From an uncultured Devosia sp. (lineage in GTDB: Bacteria > Pseudomonadota > Alphaproteobacteria > Rhizobiales > Devosiaceae), in contig NZ_CAMLHM010000015.1 in assembly GCF_946479885.1 (NCBI RefSeq), positions 1 to 64,000 on the forward strand: DNA of 64,000 nt, read 5' to 3'. The notes under the pieces were generated by a model. The model saw only the letters and a list, made by a program, of their open reading frames with translations, did not search any database and was not told the origin of the DNA. The position numbers and the translations under genes were made by a program. Shown piece after piece: positions 54,253-64,000 of this stretch (position 1 is the first letter of the stretch; every line of letters begins with the position of its first letter).

Positions 54253-55326
54253 ATGTCCCATTTCACGGCAAGCTTCGCCGCTCAGTTCGCCCAGGTCAGG
54301 GTTCGGTTCGGCCCCGGCATCCGCCGTCAGGTCGGCGAAGAGATTTCTCGCCTCGGCTGCAAGCGGGCTCTGGTGTTGTCGACGCCGCCGCAAGCCGATC
54401 AAGCCATGGAGATGGCGCAGGAGATCGGTGACCTTGCCGTCGGCGTCTTCACGCGGGCCACCATGCACACCCCGGTTGCCGTCACCCAGGAGGCCGTGGC
54501 CCATGCCCTGTCGGTCGGCGCTGACTGCCTGGTTGCGGTCGGGGGCGGCTCGACGACCGGGCTCGGCAAGGCCATCGCGCTCCGCACCGACCTGCCGCAG
54601 ATTGTCGTGCCCACCACCTATGCAGGCTCGGAGGCCACCAACATCCTCGGGCAGACCGAAAACGGCGTGAAGACCACGCTGACCGATGTCAGGGTGCAGC
54701 CTGAAGTCATCCTGTACGACGCCGAACTCGTGCGCAGCCTGCCGGCCGGCCTGACCGTGACCAGCGCCCTCAACGCCATGGCCCACGCCGCCGAAGGGCT
54801 CTATGCCCGCGACCGCAATCCGGTATCGACCCTTCTGGCGATAGAGGGCCTCGAAGCCTTTGCCGAAGCGCTGGAGAGAGTTGTGGCCGTTCCGGATGAC
54901 CTCGAGGCCCGCGGACGCACGCTATATGGCGCGTGGCTGTGCGGCACGGTGCTGGGTCAGGTCGGCATGGCGCTGCATCACAAGCTTTGCCACACGCTGG
55001 GCGGCTCTTTCGATCTGCCGCACGCCGAGACCCATGCCGTGATGCTGGCTCACACCATCGCCTTCAACGCCCGCGCCGCTGCACGGGAACTCGAACCGGT
55101 GAGCCGTATCTTCGGCATGGCCAATCCGGGGCAGGCCCTGCACGCCTTTGCCCAAAAGCTCGGGGCGCCGATGGCGCTTCGGGACCTTGGTCTTGACGAG
55201 ACCGATCTGGACAAGGCGGCGGAGATCGCCACATCCAAGCCCTACTGGAATCCGCAGCCGGTGACAAAAAACGACATTGCCACTCTGCTGGCCGCCGCAT
55301 GGAGAGGCGATCCGCCGGCATTCTGA
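54253..55326 (+). CDS. Maleylacetate reductase
   Basis: A 357-residue iron-containing-alcohol-dehydrogenase-type protein: VAVGGGSTTGLGKAIAL (cofactor), VPTTYAGSEAT, and metal-region histidines in ALNAMAHAAEGLYA, HHKLCHTLGGSFDLPHAETHAVMLAH, as in LinF/TcbF. It reduces maleylacetate to 3-oxoadipate with NAD(P)H, completing the hydroquinone route begun by the dioxygenase. Confidence 0.93.
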   Translation: MSHFTASFAAQFAQVRVRFGPGIRRQVGEEISRLGCKRALVLSTPPQADQAMEMAQEIGDLAVGVFTRATMHTPVAVTQEAVAHALSVGADCLVAVGGGSTTGLGKAIALRTDLPQIVVPTTYAGSEATNILGQTENGVKTTLTDVRVQPEVILYDAELVRSLPAGLTVTSALNAMAHAAEGLYARDRNPVSTLLAIEGLEAFAEALERVVAVPDDLEARGRTLYGAWLCGTVLGQVGMALHHKLCHTLGGSFDLPHAETHAVMLAHTIAFNARAAARELEPVSRIFGMANPGQALHAFAQKLGAPMALRDLGLDETDLDKAAEIATSKPYWNPQPVTKNDIATLLAAAWRGDPPAF

Positions 55327-55572
55327 ACCTGCCACGCACCATGAAGGTACGGCGTGACCTGGGTCGGGGCGGGACAAGTGCCCGAAGGCGACCAGGGATC
55401 CGTCCTGAAGGCGAATACCGTTGCATTCGCACCACAAAATCGGCTCACAACATCGCGAGCGATTGCTCCTGTTAAGAATCGCAGCGTATTGCTGGAATCG
55501 CGGTGCGGCCCGTCAGCTTCCGTTCAGGAAAGGACGTGTAACCCGTCGAAGCGTCGCCGTGCTGGAGCTCAC

Positions 55573-57270
55573 ATGAACAAGATACTGGTCTGCCTTGTCG
55601 CCGCCCTCGCGGGCATTGGCAGCATGCCCGCCACCATGGCGCAGGATGTCGCCAGCCTGGCACTGAGCCCCGTCATCATAGCTCCGCCGCAAACCCCGCT
55701 GGCGCAGACCATCAAGTCCGGCCTCGGCGCGGTCTATTACGGCGCGGCCAAGGATAGCGCGGCCTATCTCGAGGCCCAGAAGCTCTATTTCTTCTATGGA
55801 AACCGCCACTTCGAGCCCATCTGGCTCGATGAAGGCGCCAATGGGGAAGTCGTCTTTTCCGAGCCGGCCCGTAAGATCCTCAAGCTGTTCGAAGCGGCGG
55901 CCAGCGAAGGCCTCCGCCCGTCGGACTATTTGACGCCGGATCTCGACCCGGCGGGCGCCAAGGGCGATCCGATCAAGATGGCGGCGCTCGAAACCGCTTT
56001 CTCCGGCGCCACGCTGCGCTATGCCAGCCACATCTATAACGGCCGCATCAAGCCGCAATCGGTCAGCGTCCTGCTCGACATCACGCCCAAGCCGCTCGAT
56101 ACCACCTCGTTGCTGGTCGAGCTGGCTTCGAGCCCCGACCCGGTCGCCGTGCTGGCGGCGCTCGAGCCGGCTCACCCCGAATTCCTGGCGCTCAAGGCCG
56201 CCTTGGCCACCTTCGATGATGCCAATGTCGACCGCCCGACACAGGTCGCCGAAGGCCCGACGCTGCGCCCCGGCATGAGCGATCCGCGCGTGCCCGCCCT
56301 GCGCGACCGTCTCGGCCTCGCTGCCCAGGATGGCCTGGTTTACGACGACGTGCTCGTCGATGCCATGAAGGCATTCCAGGGCACGCTCGATCTCGACGTC
56401 GATGGCGTCATGGGCCCGGCAACCCTGGCCGCCCTCAATGGCGGCGTGCCGGTGACGCGCGCCGATATCATTGCCAATATGGAACGCTGGCGCTGGATGC
56501 CGCGAGAATTGGGCGCCTTCAACGTCTTCGTCAACATCCCCGAGTTCCGGCTGGCCATCAACCGGGACGGTGCCGAGGAATACACGACGCGCGTCGTGGT
56601 CGGCACCACCAAGAACCAGACGCCGATCTTCTCGGACAATATCCGCCACATCGTGGTGAACCCCTACTGGAACGTGCCGAGCTCGATCCTGCGCGGCGAA
56701 GTCGCCCCGGCTGTGATGCGCAACCCCGGCTATGTCGAAAACCAGAACATGGACCTGCTCTATAACGGCTCGCCGGTCAGCCCCTGGCAGGTCGATTGGA
56801 GCCAGGTCTCGACCTCCAATTTCCCGTTCCGCGTGCGCCAGCGCCCCGGGCCGGGCAATGCCCTGGGCCAGATCAAGTTCCTGTTCCCCAACAAGCACGA
56901 CGTCTATCTGCACGATACGCCGTCCAAGTCGCTGTTCGCCCGCTCCTTCCGCGCCTATAGCCATGGCTGCGTGCGGGTGCAGAACCCGATGGAATTTGCC
57001 GATGCGCTGATGGCCAACGAGCCCAATATCTCCCGGGCTTCGCTCGAGGCGATGTTCGGATCCACCGAGCGCTGGGTCAATCCAGACCACCAGATTCCGG
57101 TGCACATCACCTATTTCACCATCCGCGTCCAAGCCGATGGCTCGCTGAAATCCTTTGGCGACGTCTACGGCCACAATGCCAAGCTGATCGCAGCCATGGA
57201 CCTGGTGCAGCCCGAAATCGCTCCGGAAATCGTCGCCGAAGCCGCGCCCGTCGTCGAGCTGTCGCCTTAA
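55573..57270 (+). CDS. L,D-transpeptidase, YcbB type
   Basis: A 565-residue exported protein: signal peptide (about 1-23), a scaffold region, a peptidoglycan-binding domain (about 230-290, PRVPALRDRLGLAAQDGLVYDD, then DLDVDGVMGPATLAAL) and a YkuD catalytic domain with SHGCVRV (H464, C466). It forms 3-3 cross-links in peptidoglycan or attaches lipoproteins. The 246-bp upstream region holds no recognised signal. Confidence 0.93.
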   Translation: MNKILVCLVAALAGIGSMPATMAQDVASLALSPVIIAPPQTPLAQTIKSGLGAVYYGAAKDSAAYLEAQKLYFFYGNRHFEPIWLDEGANGEVVFSEPARKILKLFEAAASEGLRPSDYLTPDLDPAGAKGDPIKMAALETAFSGATLRYASHIYNGRIKPQSVSVLLDITPKPLDTTSLLVELASSPDPVAVLAALEPAHPEFLALKAALATFDDANVDRPTQVAEGPTLRPGMSDPRVPALRDRLGLAAQDGLVYDDVLVDAMKAFQGTLDLDVDGVMGPATLAALNGGVPVTRADIIANMERWRWMPRELGAFNVFVNIPEFRLAINRDGAEEYTTRVVVGTTKNQTPIFSDNIRHIVVNPYWNVPSSILRGEVAPAVMRNPGYVENQNMDLLYNGSPVSPWQVDWSQVSTSNFPFRVRQRPGPGNALGQIKFLFPNKHDVYLHDTPSKSLFARSFRAYSHGCVRVQNPMEFADALMANEPNISRASLEAMFGSTERWVNPDHQIPVHITYFTIRVQADGSLKSFGDVYGHNAKLIAAMDLVQPEIAPEIVAEAAPVVELSP

Positions 57271-57294
57271 CTTTCCAAAATTCGGCAGTCGACA

Positions 57295-57336
57295 CCCTCC
57301 CCCTTGCGGGGAGGGATCAAGGGTGGGGGATGTCTG
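57295..57336. repeat. Intergenic GC hairpin element
   Basis: CCCTCCCC-CTTGC-GGGGAGGG forms a perfect 8-bp stem (57295-57315), followed by ATCAAGGGTGGGGG. This composition is common in intergenic repeats of Hyphomicrobiales and may also terminate the transpeptidase transcript. A related hairpin lies at 59314. No long T tract. Confidence 0.55.
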
Positions 57337-57552
57337 GCCCGGATAGCGGGAGGTGCCGCCCTGCAGACGCCGCGCCTCAGCCCCCTAACCCCCCGTTTAC
57401 AATTTCGCCTTGGTTGCGCCCGCTTTTGCCCTTAGTATTTTATGGTGAGGGGTCCGGCACTGGCCGATTGAGATCTCGTTAGCGTTAATCAATTCGATCA
57501 ATTTTCGCGCTAACGTCCGACGACAACTGGCAATAACCGGGCAGAGTTTGGC

Positions 57553-59244
57553 GTGACGGGGACTTCCTATTTGATACGGAACCATATCGTGCGGCTGTTT
57601 GCTGCCGCCCTTATGAGCATCACGGTCATCCTGCCGCAGGCTGTCGTGCCCGCCGCGGCCGCCAGCGAACGCGCGCTCTACCTCTATTATACCCATACCC
57701 AGGAAACCGCCCGGATCGTCTTCAAGCGCAACGGGCAATATGTCCAGTCCGGTCTCAACGAGCTCAACCAGTTCCTGCGCGATTGGCGGCGCAACGAGCC
57801 GACCAAGATGGATCCCCGCCTGTTCGACCTGGTCTGGGAAGTCTATCAGGAGGTCGGCGCCAGCCAGCCGATCAACGTCGTCTCGGCCTATCGTTCTCCG
57901 GCCACCAACGCCATGCTGGCGGAGAAATCGTCCGGCGTCGCCGACAATTCCCAGCACATGCGCGGCACCGCGATGGACTTCTTCATCCCCGGCATTCCGC
58001 TGGCCAAGCTGCGCGCCACCGCGATGCGCAAGCAGGTGGGCGGCGTCGGCTACTATCCCACCTCGGGCAGCCCCTTCGTGCACCTCGACGTAGCCTCCGT
58101 CCGCGCCTGGCCGCGCATGACCCGCGCCCAGCTCAAGGAAATCTTCCCCGACGGCAAGACCATGCACCTGCCCACCGATGGCACGCCGCTGTCGCAGGAG
58201 GGCTATCAGGTCGCCATGGCCGAGTGGAAACGCTGCCACGCCTATCCCTGTAACGGGAATACCTCGGGCACCCAGGTCGCCGAGGGCGGCAGTGGCCGCT
58301 CGCTGATGGACCTGTTCTTCGGTGGCGGCGACCAGCCGACTTCGGCTGCCGCTGCAGCACCCGCCCCCGTTCAGGTGGCCACGGCTGCGCCGCAGCCTGC
58401 AATGCCCCAAGCCGCACCCATGCCCGCCTTGCGCCCCGCTTCGCTCGGTGGCGTTGCGGCGCCGACCGAAGTCGCGGTGGCAGCAGAGCCGGCCATGGGC
58501 GCCATCCCCTTTTCCAGTGTCGGCAGCGCCCCGCTCGATCCGTCCGAGCTGACCACGGCCATGACTGCGCCGGTCCCCGCCATGAAGTCTCAGGCGCTGC
58601 AGGTGGCCACGGCCGCCGCGCTGCCAGCCGGCGACGCTGTCACGGCGCTCGCCGCCCTCACCGCCCCTGTGCCGCAGCCACGCCTGATCATGAGCGAGCC
58701 CGCCCGGCCCGAGATCATGACGGCTTATCTGCCGACCACGGCGCAGGACCCCGAGGCGCAGCGCGCCCTCGAAATGATCATCCAGCGTGAAACCACGGCT
58801 GCCGTTCCGCCACCCTCGCCCGCCACCCGCCTGCCCGTCCTGCCGCCGCTCACCGCGGCCACCGGCCTGCGCACCGCATCGCTGGGTGGCCAGCCCGTCA
58901 ACGCCCTGGCGGGCCTGTTCAGCGGCACCTTCGGCGCTGCCCAGCAGAGCGAACCGGTTGCCGCGGCCCTGGCCGAGCATATCGCCCGGCGTCCCGCGCC
59001 CGGGGGCATGCGTCGCCCCGATCTGATCGCGCCCGATCTCGAACATGTGGCCGAGGTCTTCATGACCCCTGATGTCATGACCTCGTCCCACTTCGCGGTG
59101 ATCTGGGATCACGACGAGGCGGACTTCGATCCGACCGCCGAGATGGGCAACTACGTCACGACCATGGGTGTCGGCGACTTCCCCACCGGCCTGCCCCATA
59201 CGCGCTTCGTCGCCGCCATGCCCGTGGCCCTGGCGTCGAACTGA
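57553..59244 (+). CDS. DUF882 (peptidase M15-type) murein hydrolase
   Basis: A 563-residue protein, GTG start. A signal-anchor (about 12-37) precedes the DUF882/M15_2 domain (about 40-215): VVSAYRSPATNAMLAEKSSGVADNSQHMRGTAMDFF with zinc ligands in QHMRGTAMD and FVHLD. The C-terminal 330 residues are Ala/Pro-rich and low complexity. Likely cleaves peptidoglycan peptide bonds. Its neighbour is an L,D-transpeptidase, the complementary activity. Confidence 0.9.
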   Translation: MTGTSYLIRNHIVRLFAAALMSITVILPQAVVPAAAASERALYLYYTHTQETARIVFKRNGQYVQSGLNELNQFLRDWRRNEPTKMDPRLFDLVWEVYQEVGASQPINVVSAYRSPATNAMLAEKSSGVADNSQHMRGTAMDFFIPGIPLAKLRATAMRKQVGGVGYYPTSGSPFVHLDVASVRAWPRMTRAQLKEIFPDGKTMHLPTDGTPLSQEGYQVAMAEWKRCHAYPCNGNTSGTQVAEGGSGRSLMDLFFGGGDQPTSAAAAAPAPVQVATAAPQPAMPQAAPMPALRPASLGGVAAPTEVAVAAEPAMGAIPFSSVGSAPLDPSELTTAMTAPVPAMKSQALQVATAAALPAGDAVTALAALTAPVPQPRLIMSEPARPEIMTAYLPTTAQDPEAQRALEMIIQRETTAAVPPPSPATRLPVLPPLTAATGLRTASLGGQPVNALAGLFSGTFGAAQQSEPVAAALAEHIARRPAPGGMRRPDLIAPDLEHVAEVFMTPDVMTSSHFAVIWDHDEADFDPTAEMGNYVTTMGVGDFPTGLPHTRFVAAMPVALASN

Positions 59245-59313
59245 CCGGTCTCGGCCTTTAGGCCATCCCCGACAACAACCCCTCTCAGGGTTTGGCCATT
59301 GCGCCACGGCTCC

Positions 59314-59332
59314 CTCTCCCCTCAAGGGAGAG
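59314..59332. repeat. Intergenic GC hairpin element (second)
   Basis: CTCTCCC-CTCAA-GGGAGAG, perfect 7-bp stem followed by ATCACCCG; resembles the element at 57295 (pyrimidine-rich arm, purine arm, ATCA). Lies between the DUF882 gene and dxs and may end transcription. Confidence 0.5.
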
Positions 59333-59483
59333 ATCACCCGTTCCAGTCACGCCTCAATTCAGCCCTCTCTCGTCCCTAGCACTCCCTGCCGCAGATTGGC
59401 GCAGGCGGGCTGGCGTTATTGCAAAGCCTTGACCCGAAGCCTAAAGAATTGACTTAGCGCCGTTTTGGCAAAGGACCGCCCGC

Positions 59484-61415
59484 TTGGCCGACAAGCCCTC
59501 CACGCCCCTTCTCGACACCGTCCAGTCTCCGGCCGACCTGCGCGCCATGCCGCGGGAAGACTTGCGGCAGCTGGCCGACGAATTGCGCGCCGAGATGATC
59601 GACGCGGTGTCGGTGACCGGTGGCCATCTGGGCGCTGGGCTTGGCGTGGTCGAGCTGACGGTAGCCCTCCACGCCATTTTCGATACCCCGCATGATCGCA
59701 TCATCTGGGACGTCGGCCACCAGGCCTATCCGCACAAGATCCTGACCGGCCGCCGCGACCGCATCCGCACCCTGCGCCAGAAGGATGGGCTTTCCGGCTT
59801 CACCCGTCGGGCCGAGAGCGAATACGACCCGTTCGGCGCCGGCCATTCCTCCACCTCCATTTCCGCCGGCCTCGGCATGGCAGTGGCCAGCGATCTCATG
59901 GACAAGCCGCGCAATGTCGTGGCCGTCATCGGCGATGGCGCCATGTCCGCTGGCATGGCCTATGAAGCGATGAACAATGCCGGCGCCATGGATGCCCGGT
60001 TGATCGTCGTGCTCAACGACAACGACATGTCCATTGCCCCGCCGACCGGCGCGCTGCGCACCTATCTGGCGCGCCTCGTCTCCGGCCCGGTCTATCGCGG
60101 CACCCGCGAGGCGGCCAAGACTGTCGTCAGCAAGCTGCCCAAGTTCATCCACGAACCAGCCCGCAAGACCGAAGAATTCGCCCGCTCCTTCTTCACCGGC
60201 GGCACGCTGTTCGAAGAACTCGGCTTCTACTATGTCGGTCCGGTTGACGGGCATGACCTCGAAAACCTGCTGCCCATCTTCGAGAATGTGCGCGACGCCG
60301 CTGAGGGCCCGATCCTGGTCCATCTGGTCACCCAGAAAGGCAAGGGCTATGCCCCGGCTGAGCATTCCGCCGACAAGTATCATGGCGTTTCGAAGTTCAA
60401 CGTCATCACCGGCGCCCAGGCCAAGGCTGCGTCCAACGCGCCGTCCTATACTTCGGTCTTCGCCGAGAGCCTGATCCAGGAAGCCAATGACGATCCACGC
60501 ATTGTCGCCATCACCGCGGCCATGCCATCGGGCACCGGCCTCGACAAGTTCGCCGAGATCCACCCCAGCCGCATCTTCGATGTCGGCATAGCCGAGCAGC
60601 ATGCCGTGACGTTCGCGGCGGGCATGGCCAGCGAAGGCATGCGCCCCTTCTGCGCCATCTATTCCACCTTCCTGCAGCGCGCCTATGACCAGGTCGTGCA
60701 TGACGTGGCCATCCAGCACCTGCCGGTGCGCTTCGCCATCGACCGTGCCGGCTATGTCGGTGCCGATGGCCCGACCCATGCCGGCAATTATGACGCCGCC
60801 TATCTCGGCGCCATCCCCGGCATCGTGCAGATGGCGGCCGCCGACGAGGCCGAACTGCGCCATATGGTGGCCACCGCCGCCGCCTATGACAATGGCCCAA
60901 TCGCCTTCCGCTATCCGCGCGGCGAAGGCCTGGGCGTCGACATGCCGGCCCGCGGCCAGGTCCTGCCCATCGGCAAGGGCCGCATCGTCCGCCAGGGCGC
61001 CACCATCGCCATCCTCAGCTATGGCACGCGCCTGGGCGAAGTGCTCGCCGCCGCCGACAAGCTGGCCGCACTGGGCCTCAACCCCACCGTCGCCGATGCC
61101 CGCTTTTTGAAGCCGCTCGACGAAGAGCTGATCGCCCGCCTGGCCACCACGCATGACGTGCTGCTGACGACCGAGGAAGGCTCCATCGGCGGCTTCGGCA
61201 GCCATGTCGCCACCTTCCTCGCCAGCAACGGCCTGCTCGATGGCAAGCTGCGTTTCCGCCCGCTGATGATCCCGGATACCTTTGTCGAGCATGCCAGCCA
61301 GGCCGACATGTATGCCGCCGCCGGCCTGGACCGGTCAGGCATCGTCGCCACGGCGCTGACCACGCTGGGCTATGACGAAGCCGCCATGGCAGCAGCCCTG
61401 GGCCAGATCAGCTAG
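59484..61415 (+). CDS. dxs: 1-deoxy-D-xylulose-5-phosphate synthase
   Basis: A 643-residue transketolase-like enzyme: thiamine diphosphate motif [18 protein letters not shown], early [38 protein letters not shown], and [15 protein letters not shown]. It condenses pyruvate and glyceraldehyde-3-phosphate, the first step of the MEP isoprenoid pathway, which also feeds the ubiquinone side chain. TTG start with AAGGA 8 nt upstream. The 3' end overlaps the convergent kinase gene by 4 nt. Confidence 0.96.
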   Translation: MADKPSTPLLDTVQSPADLRAMPREDLRQLADELRAEMIDAVSVTGGHLGAGLGVVELTVALHAIFDTPHDRIIWDVGHQAYPHKILTGRRDRIRTLRQKDGLSGFTRRAESEYDPFGAGHSSTSISAGLGMAVASDLMDKPRNVVAVIGDGAMSAGMAYEAMNNAGAMDARLIVVLNDNDMSIAPPTGALRTYLARLVSGPVYRGTREAAKTVVSKLPKFIHEPARKTEEFARSFFTGGTLFEELGFYYVGPVDGHDLENLLPIFENVRDAAEGPILVHLVTQKGKGYAPAEHSADKYHGVSKFNVITGAQAKAASNAPSYTSVFAESLIQEANDDPRIVAITAAMPSGTGLDKFAEIHPSRIFDVGIAEQHAVTFAAGMASEGMRPFCAIYSTFLQRAYDQVVHDVAIQHLPVRFAIDRAGYVGADGPTHAGNYDAAYLGAIPGIVQMAAADEAELRHMVATAAAYDNGPIAFRYPRGEGLGVDMPARGQVLPIGKGRIVRQGATIAILSYGTRLGEVLAAADKLAALGLNPTVADARFLKPLDEELIARLATTHDVLLTTEEGSIGGFGSHVATFLASNGLLDGKLRFRPLMIPDTFVEHASQADMYAAAGLDRSGIVATALTTLGYDEAAMAAALGQIS

Positions 61416-62974
61416 CCGTTCCTTACCCCGGTCGAGAGCGCGATATCGGCCTCGAACACCGTGCCGCCCTCATTGCGGAATGTGTGCGTGCCGTCCATTT
61501 GCGCGACAACGCCCTTGATGAGCCGCATCCCCATGCTGCCGCCCGTCAGGCGCTCCGGCTCGATCCCGACGCCTGTGTCGCGCACCGACAACTGTGCCCG
61601 TCCACCCGCACTCTGGCGCAGCCCCACCGTGATGGTGCCGCCACCATCGGCAACAGCATATTTGCAGGCATTGGTCACCAGCTCGCTCAGCAGCAGGGCC
61701 AGCGGCGTCGCATGGTCGCGATCGACCGGGATATGGTCGACCTCGTAGTTGACCACCGCAGCCGAGCCATAGGCCATCATCACCTCATCGACCACCGCGG
61801 GGATGAAGTCATGCGCGTCGATATCCTCGTAGCGGTCGTGCTTGTAGATATGCTCGTGCATCGCCGCCATGGCAGCGAACCGGCTCTGCAGGTCGAGCTT
61901 GGCGGCCTGTGGCAAGTCTTGCATGCGCACGAGCGACTGCACCGATTGCAGGTTGTTCTTCACCCGATGGTGGATTTCGCGGAACAGCATGGTGTTGGCC
62001 TCGAGCGAAGCCTGCAGCGCCCTCGCCTGGGCCGCGTCGCGATAGAGCAGCCGCACGATCCAGGCGCAACCCAGCACCAGCCCGAGCACGATGGGCGAGA
62101 CGATGATGAACACCGCGACCACCGCACCTCTGAAGTTCGCCCAGGTCTGCGCCGAACCCACAGAGGCTATGGCGATGATATTGGTGTCCGGCACGCGGCG
62201 ATAACTGACGACGCGCGCCACCCCGTCGACCGGCGAGCGCTCCGAAGTATAGGTCCCGGTATCGGCCGCTGTCAGATACTGGGTGAAGAGCGGCGTCGAG
62301 CTCAGATCGACCGGCCCTTCGGTCGGCGGAAAGCGCGCGATCAGTTGCCCGTCGTCGCGCACCAGGCTGATCGTCGACGTATCCTCGAAGTCGAGGTTGC
62401 GCCACAGCTCCTCCAACAGCGTCTCGGGAAACGAGACCATGATGGCGCCGGCGAATTTGCCCGCGCGTTCCACCCGTTTGCTGAACACGAAGATGCGGTC
62501 GCCCGTCAGCCGGCTGACCAGCAGCGGCGAGGTGTAGAACGGCGCGCCGTCCCGCACGGCAATGTAATAGTCGCGGTCGGCCACCGACACCGCGCTGGCC
62601 CCTTCCACCGTCGCGTAGATCGTCTTGGCCTCTGCGTCGATGATGTAAACCTGCGTTACAGACGGCAGCCCTTCGAGCACCGGCCCCAGGTCTGCGATGG
62701 TGCCCGACATGGCCGGGCCCAATGCGGCATCCACGCGCCGCAGCGTCTGGTGCGCCACCTCGGCGATCCAGAACGCATTGCTTGAAACGACCTGCACGGC
62801 GGCGCTGGAGCGCTCGACCAGCCGCTCCTCCGTCTGCCTGATGCCAATGGCGAGAAAGTACCCGAATATCGCCGCAAAGACGGCAAGAAACACCAGCATG
62901 AGACCGATGGCGGCCGGGATGGCGGACACTGTCCTCCTGGCGATACGTGGCTGCTCCAGTCTTGCCTCCCCCAT
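61412..62974 (-). CDS. Sensor histidine kinase with periplasmic Cache domain
   Basis: A 520-residue protein: membrane helix (about 14-40), a dCache-like periplasmic sensor (about 40-285), second membrane helix (about 290-315), then a HisKA_2-type dimerisation domain with [21 protein letters not shown] and a HATPase domain ([14 protein letters not shown], then DTGVGI). The kinase type is common in alphaproteobacterial general stress signalling. ATG 62974 is chosen; longer readings overlap the Lrp gene. Ligand and partner regulator are unknown. Confidence 0.9.
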   Translation of the reverse strand: MGEARLEQPRIARRTVSAIPAAIGLMLVFLAVFAAIFGYFLAIGIRQTEERLVERSSAAVQVVSSNAFWIAEVAHQTLRRVDAALGPAMSGTIADLGPVLEGLPSVTQVYIIDAEAKTIYATVEGASAVSVADRDYYIAVRDGAPFYTSPLLVSRLTGDRIFVFSKRVERAGKFAGAIMVSFPETLLEELWRNLDFEDTSTISLVRDDGQLIARFPPTEGPVDLSSTPLFTQYLTAADTGTYTSERSPVDGVARVVSYRRVPDTNIIAIASVGSAQTWANFRGAVVAVFIIVSPIVLGLVLGCAWIVRLLYRDAAQARALQASLEANTMLFREIHHRVKNNLQSVQSLVRMQDLPQAAKLDLQSRFAAMAAMHEHIYKHDRYEDIDAHDFIPAVVDEVMMAYGSAAVVNYEVDHIPVDRDHATPLALLLSELVTNACKYAVADGGGTITVGLRQSAGGRAQLSVRDTGVGIEPERLTGGSMGMRLIKGVVAQMDGTHTFRNEGGTVFEADIALSTGVRNG

Positions 62975-63027
62975 GACCACATCGACGGGCCACGCCAGTA
63001 ACGAACGGCCGCCGCGCCAGTTGCGTG

Positions 63028-63492
63028 CTAGTCGATGTAATTCGTCGGCACGCCGGTGGCCAGTTTCACCGTCTCCATCGAGATATAGGCCGACATGTCG
63101 AACAGCTCGACCCGTCCCACCAGGCGCCGATAGATCACGTCGTAATGCTCCACATTGGGCAGCACCAGCTTGAGGATATAGTCGAAATTGCCGGTGAGCC
63201 GATGCACCTCGACGATTTCGGGGATGGCGCTCACCGCCGCGTGGAATTCGTCCAGCCACCCCGCCTCATGCTTGCCGGTGCGCACGATGACGAACACGGT
63301 CGTCGGCAGACCCACCTTCTTGCGGTCGAGCACCGCGACGCTGCGCGCGATATAGCCATCTTCGCGCAGCCGGGTGATCCGCCGCGAACAGGCCGACGCC
63401 GACAGCGCCACCGCATCGGCGACATCGTTCACCGCCATCTCGGCATTGGCCTGCAGCAGATCGAGGATTTTGCGGTCGCGGTCGTCAAGCAT
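63028..63492 (-). CDS. Lrp/AsnC-family regulator
   Basis: A 154-residue protein: N-terminal HTH ([39 protein letters not shown]) and C-terminal RAM ligand-binding domain ([13 protein letters not shown], then [18 protein letters not shown]). Feast/famine regulators sense amino acids. Divergent from the amino-acid racemase at 63653, its likely target. Confidence 0.94.
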   Translation of the reverse strand: MLDDRDRKILDLLQANAEMAVNDVADAVALSASACSRRITRLREDGYIARSVAVLDRKKVGLPTTVFVIVRTGKHEAGWLDEFHAAVSAIPEIVEVHRLTGNFDYILKLVLPNVEHYDVIYRRLVGRVELFDMSAYISMETVKLATGVPTNYID

Positions 63493-63652
63493 GCGCTATT
63501 TCTGCATGATTCAGCACCGCTGCGCAAACAGGAAGCGCCGTCAGGCAATTTTACAATCGCAAGATGCGTGCACTTTGTGGGGACGGGCCCACTTTGCACA
63601 CCGCTTGCACGGCATCTGCCGCACACTGGTGTCACTAGAGGAGTGCGTCACC

Positions 63653-64000
63653 ATGAAGACCATCGGCCTGATCGGCGGCATGAGCTGGGAATCCACCGCA
63701 GTCTATTACCGCCTCATCAACGAGGCGGTGCGACGCCAGCGGGGTGGCCTGCACTCCGCCGAGATTGCCATGCGTTCGCTGGATTTTGTCAGCGTGGTCG
63801 AACTGCAGAAAGCCGGTCGCTGGGACGAGGCCGGCCGGTTGCTGGGCGAGGCAGGCGCCGGCCTCGCGCGCTCCGGCGCGGCCTGCGTGCTGATCTGCAC
63901 CAACACCATGCACCTGGTAGCCGACCCGGTCGCCGCCATGAGCGGCGTCCCCCTCATCGACATCATCGATGAAACCGCCTCTGCCCTGCGCGCCGATAAC
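63653..64000 (+). CDS. Aspartate/glutamate racemase family protein (3' end beyond window)
   Basis: The first 116 codons of an open frame that continues past the window. MKTIGLIGGMSWESTAVYYRLINEAV and the cysteine segment VLICTNTMHLVADPV identify the Asp/Glu/hydantoin racemase family (YgeA-like); the second catalytic cysteine would lie outside. GAGGAG lies 9 nt before the ATG. Divergent from the Lrp-type gene. Confidence 0.88.
   Translation, partial: MKTIGLIGGMSWESTAVYYRLINEAVRRQRGGLHSAEIAMRSLDFVSVVELQKAGRWDEAGRLLGEAGAGLARSGAACVLICTNTMHLVADPVAAMSGVPLIDIIDETASALRADN

Noticed and set aside
55513..61292. Three minus-strand frames of more than 550 codons (55513-57174, 57397-59337, 59454-61292)
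   Set aside because: Each mirrors a well-defined plus-strand gene (transpeptidase, DUF882, dxs); high GC content keeps the opposite frame open.

Overview
The window is GC-rich chromosomal DNA from an alphaproteobacterium. Its FixLJ/FixK cascade, ccoNOQP-fixGHIS order, FnrL, rhizobial-type NirK, DUF882/L,D-transpeptidase pair and HWE-like kinase point to Hyphomicrobiales, perhaps near Devosia; the genus is inference. The first 47 bases are not genomic. They are the end of an Illumina P7 adapter with an 8-nt index, so this is an untrimmed contig edge. No tRNA, rRNA, CRISPR array or insertion sequence was seen.

Layout. (1) 48-8.8 kb: a GH38 alpha-mannosidase cut by the contig end, an AraC regulator, an MFS exporter, and an AcoR-type sigma54 activator divergent from an acetaldehyde dehydrogenase with a clear -24/-12 promoter. 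(2) 9-28.8 kb: the low-oxygen respiration block, with fnrL, hemN, fixGHIS (cbb3 assembly), ccoNOQP (cbb3 oxidase), a degenerate hemerythrin-like protein, a TauE-like protein, a DUF1858 protein, an NnrR-like regulator, fixL-fixJ, a FixT-like receiver, fixK, a solitary ccmE, copper genes (ycnI, copCD) and nnrS. (3) 28.8-33.7 kb: O2-independent ubiquinone synthesis, ubiD-ubiX divergent from ubiT-ubiU-ubiV. (4) 33.7-46.1 kb: a copper nitrite reductase island (nirK, nirV, pseudoazurin, nnrU, DUF59 and DUF2249 proteins, an NnrS-like membrane protein, pdxH, a universal stress protein and small or unknown membrane proteins). No NO or N2O reductase gene lies here. (5) 46.4-51.3 kb: an aralkylamine (TTQ) dehydrogenase operon, aauBEDA plus two cytochromes c, divergent from an AraC regulator. 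(6) 51.4-55.3 kb: a LysR regulator divergent from a hydroquinone-type ring-cleavage dioxygenase, an esterase and maleylacetate reductase. (7) 55.5-64 kb: housekeeping genes: L,D-transpeptidase, DUF882 peptidase, dxs, a sensor kinase, an Lrp regulator and an amino-acid racemase running off the end.

The unifying signal is a set of 12 near-identical FNR/FixK-type palindromes (TTGA-N6-TCAA or -GCAA) between 11.2 and 46.2 kb, mostly in divergent promoter regions. They tie cbb3 oxidase and its assembly, anaerobic haem and quinone synthesis, nitrite reduction, copper handling and several unknown genes into one oxygen/NO regulon. FixL, FixJ, FixK, the FixT-like protein, FnrL and the NnrR-like protein are all encoded inside the same block.
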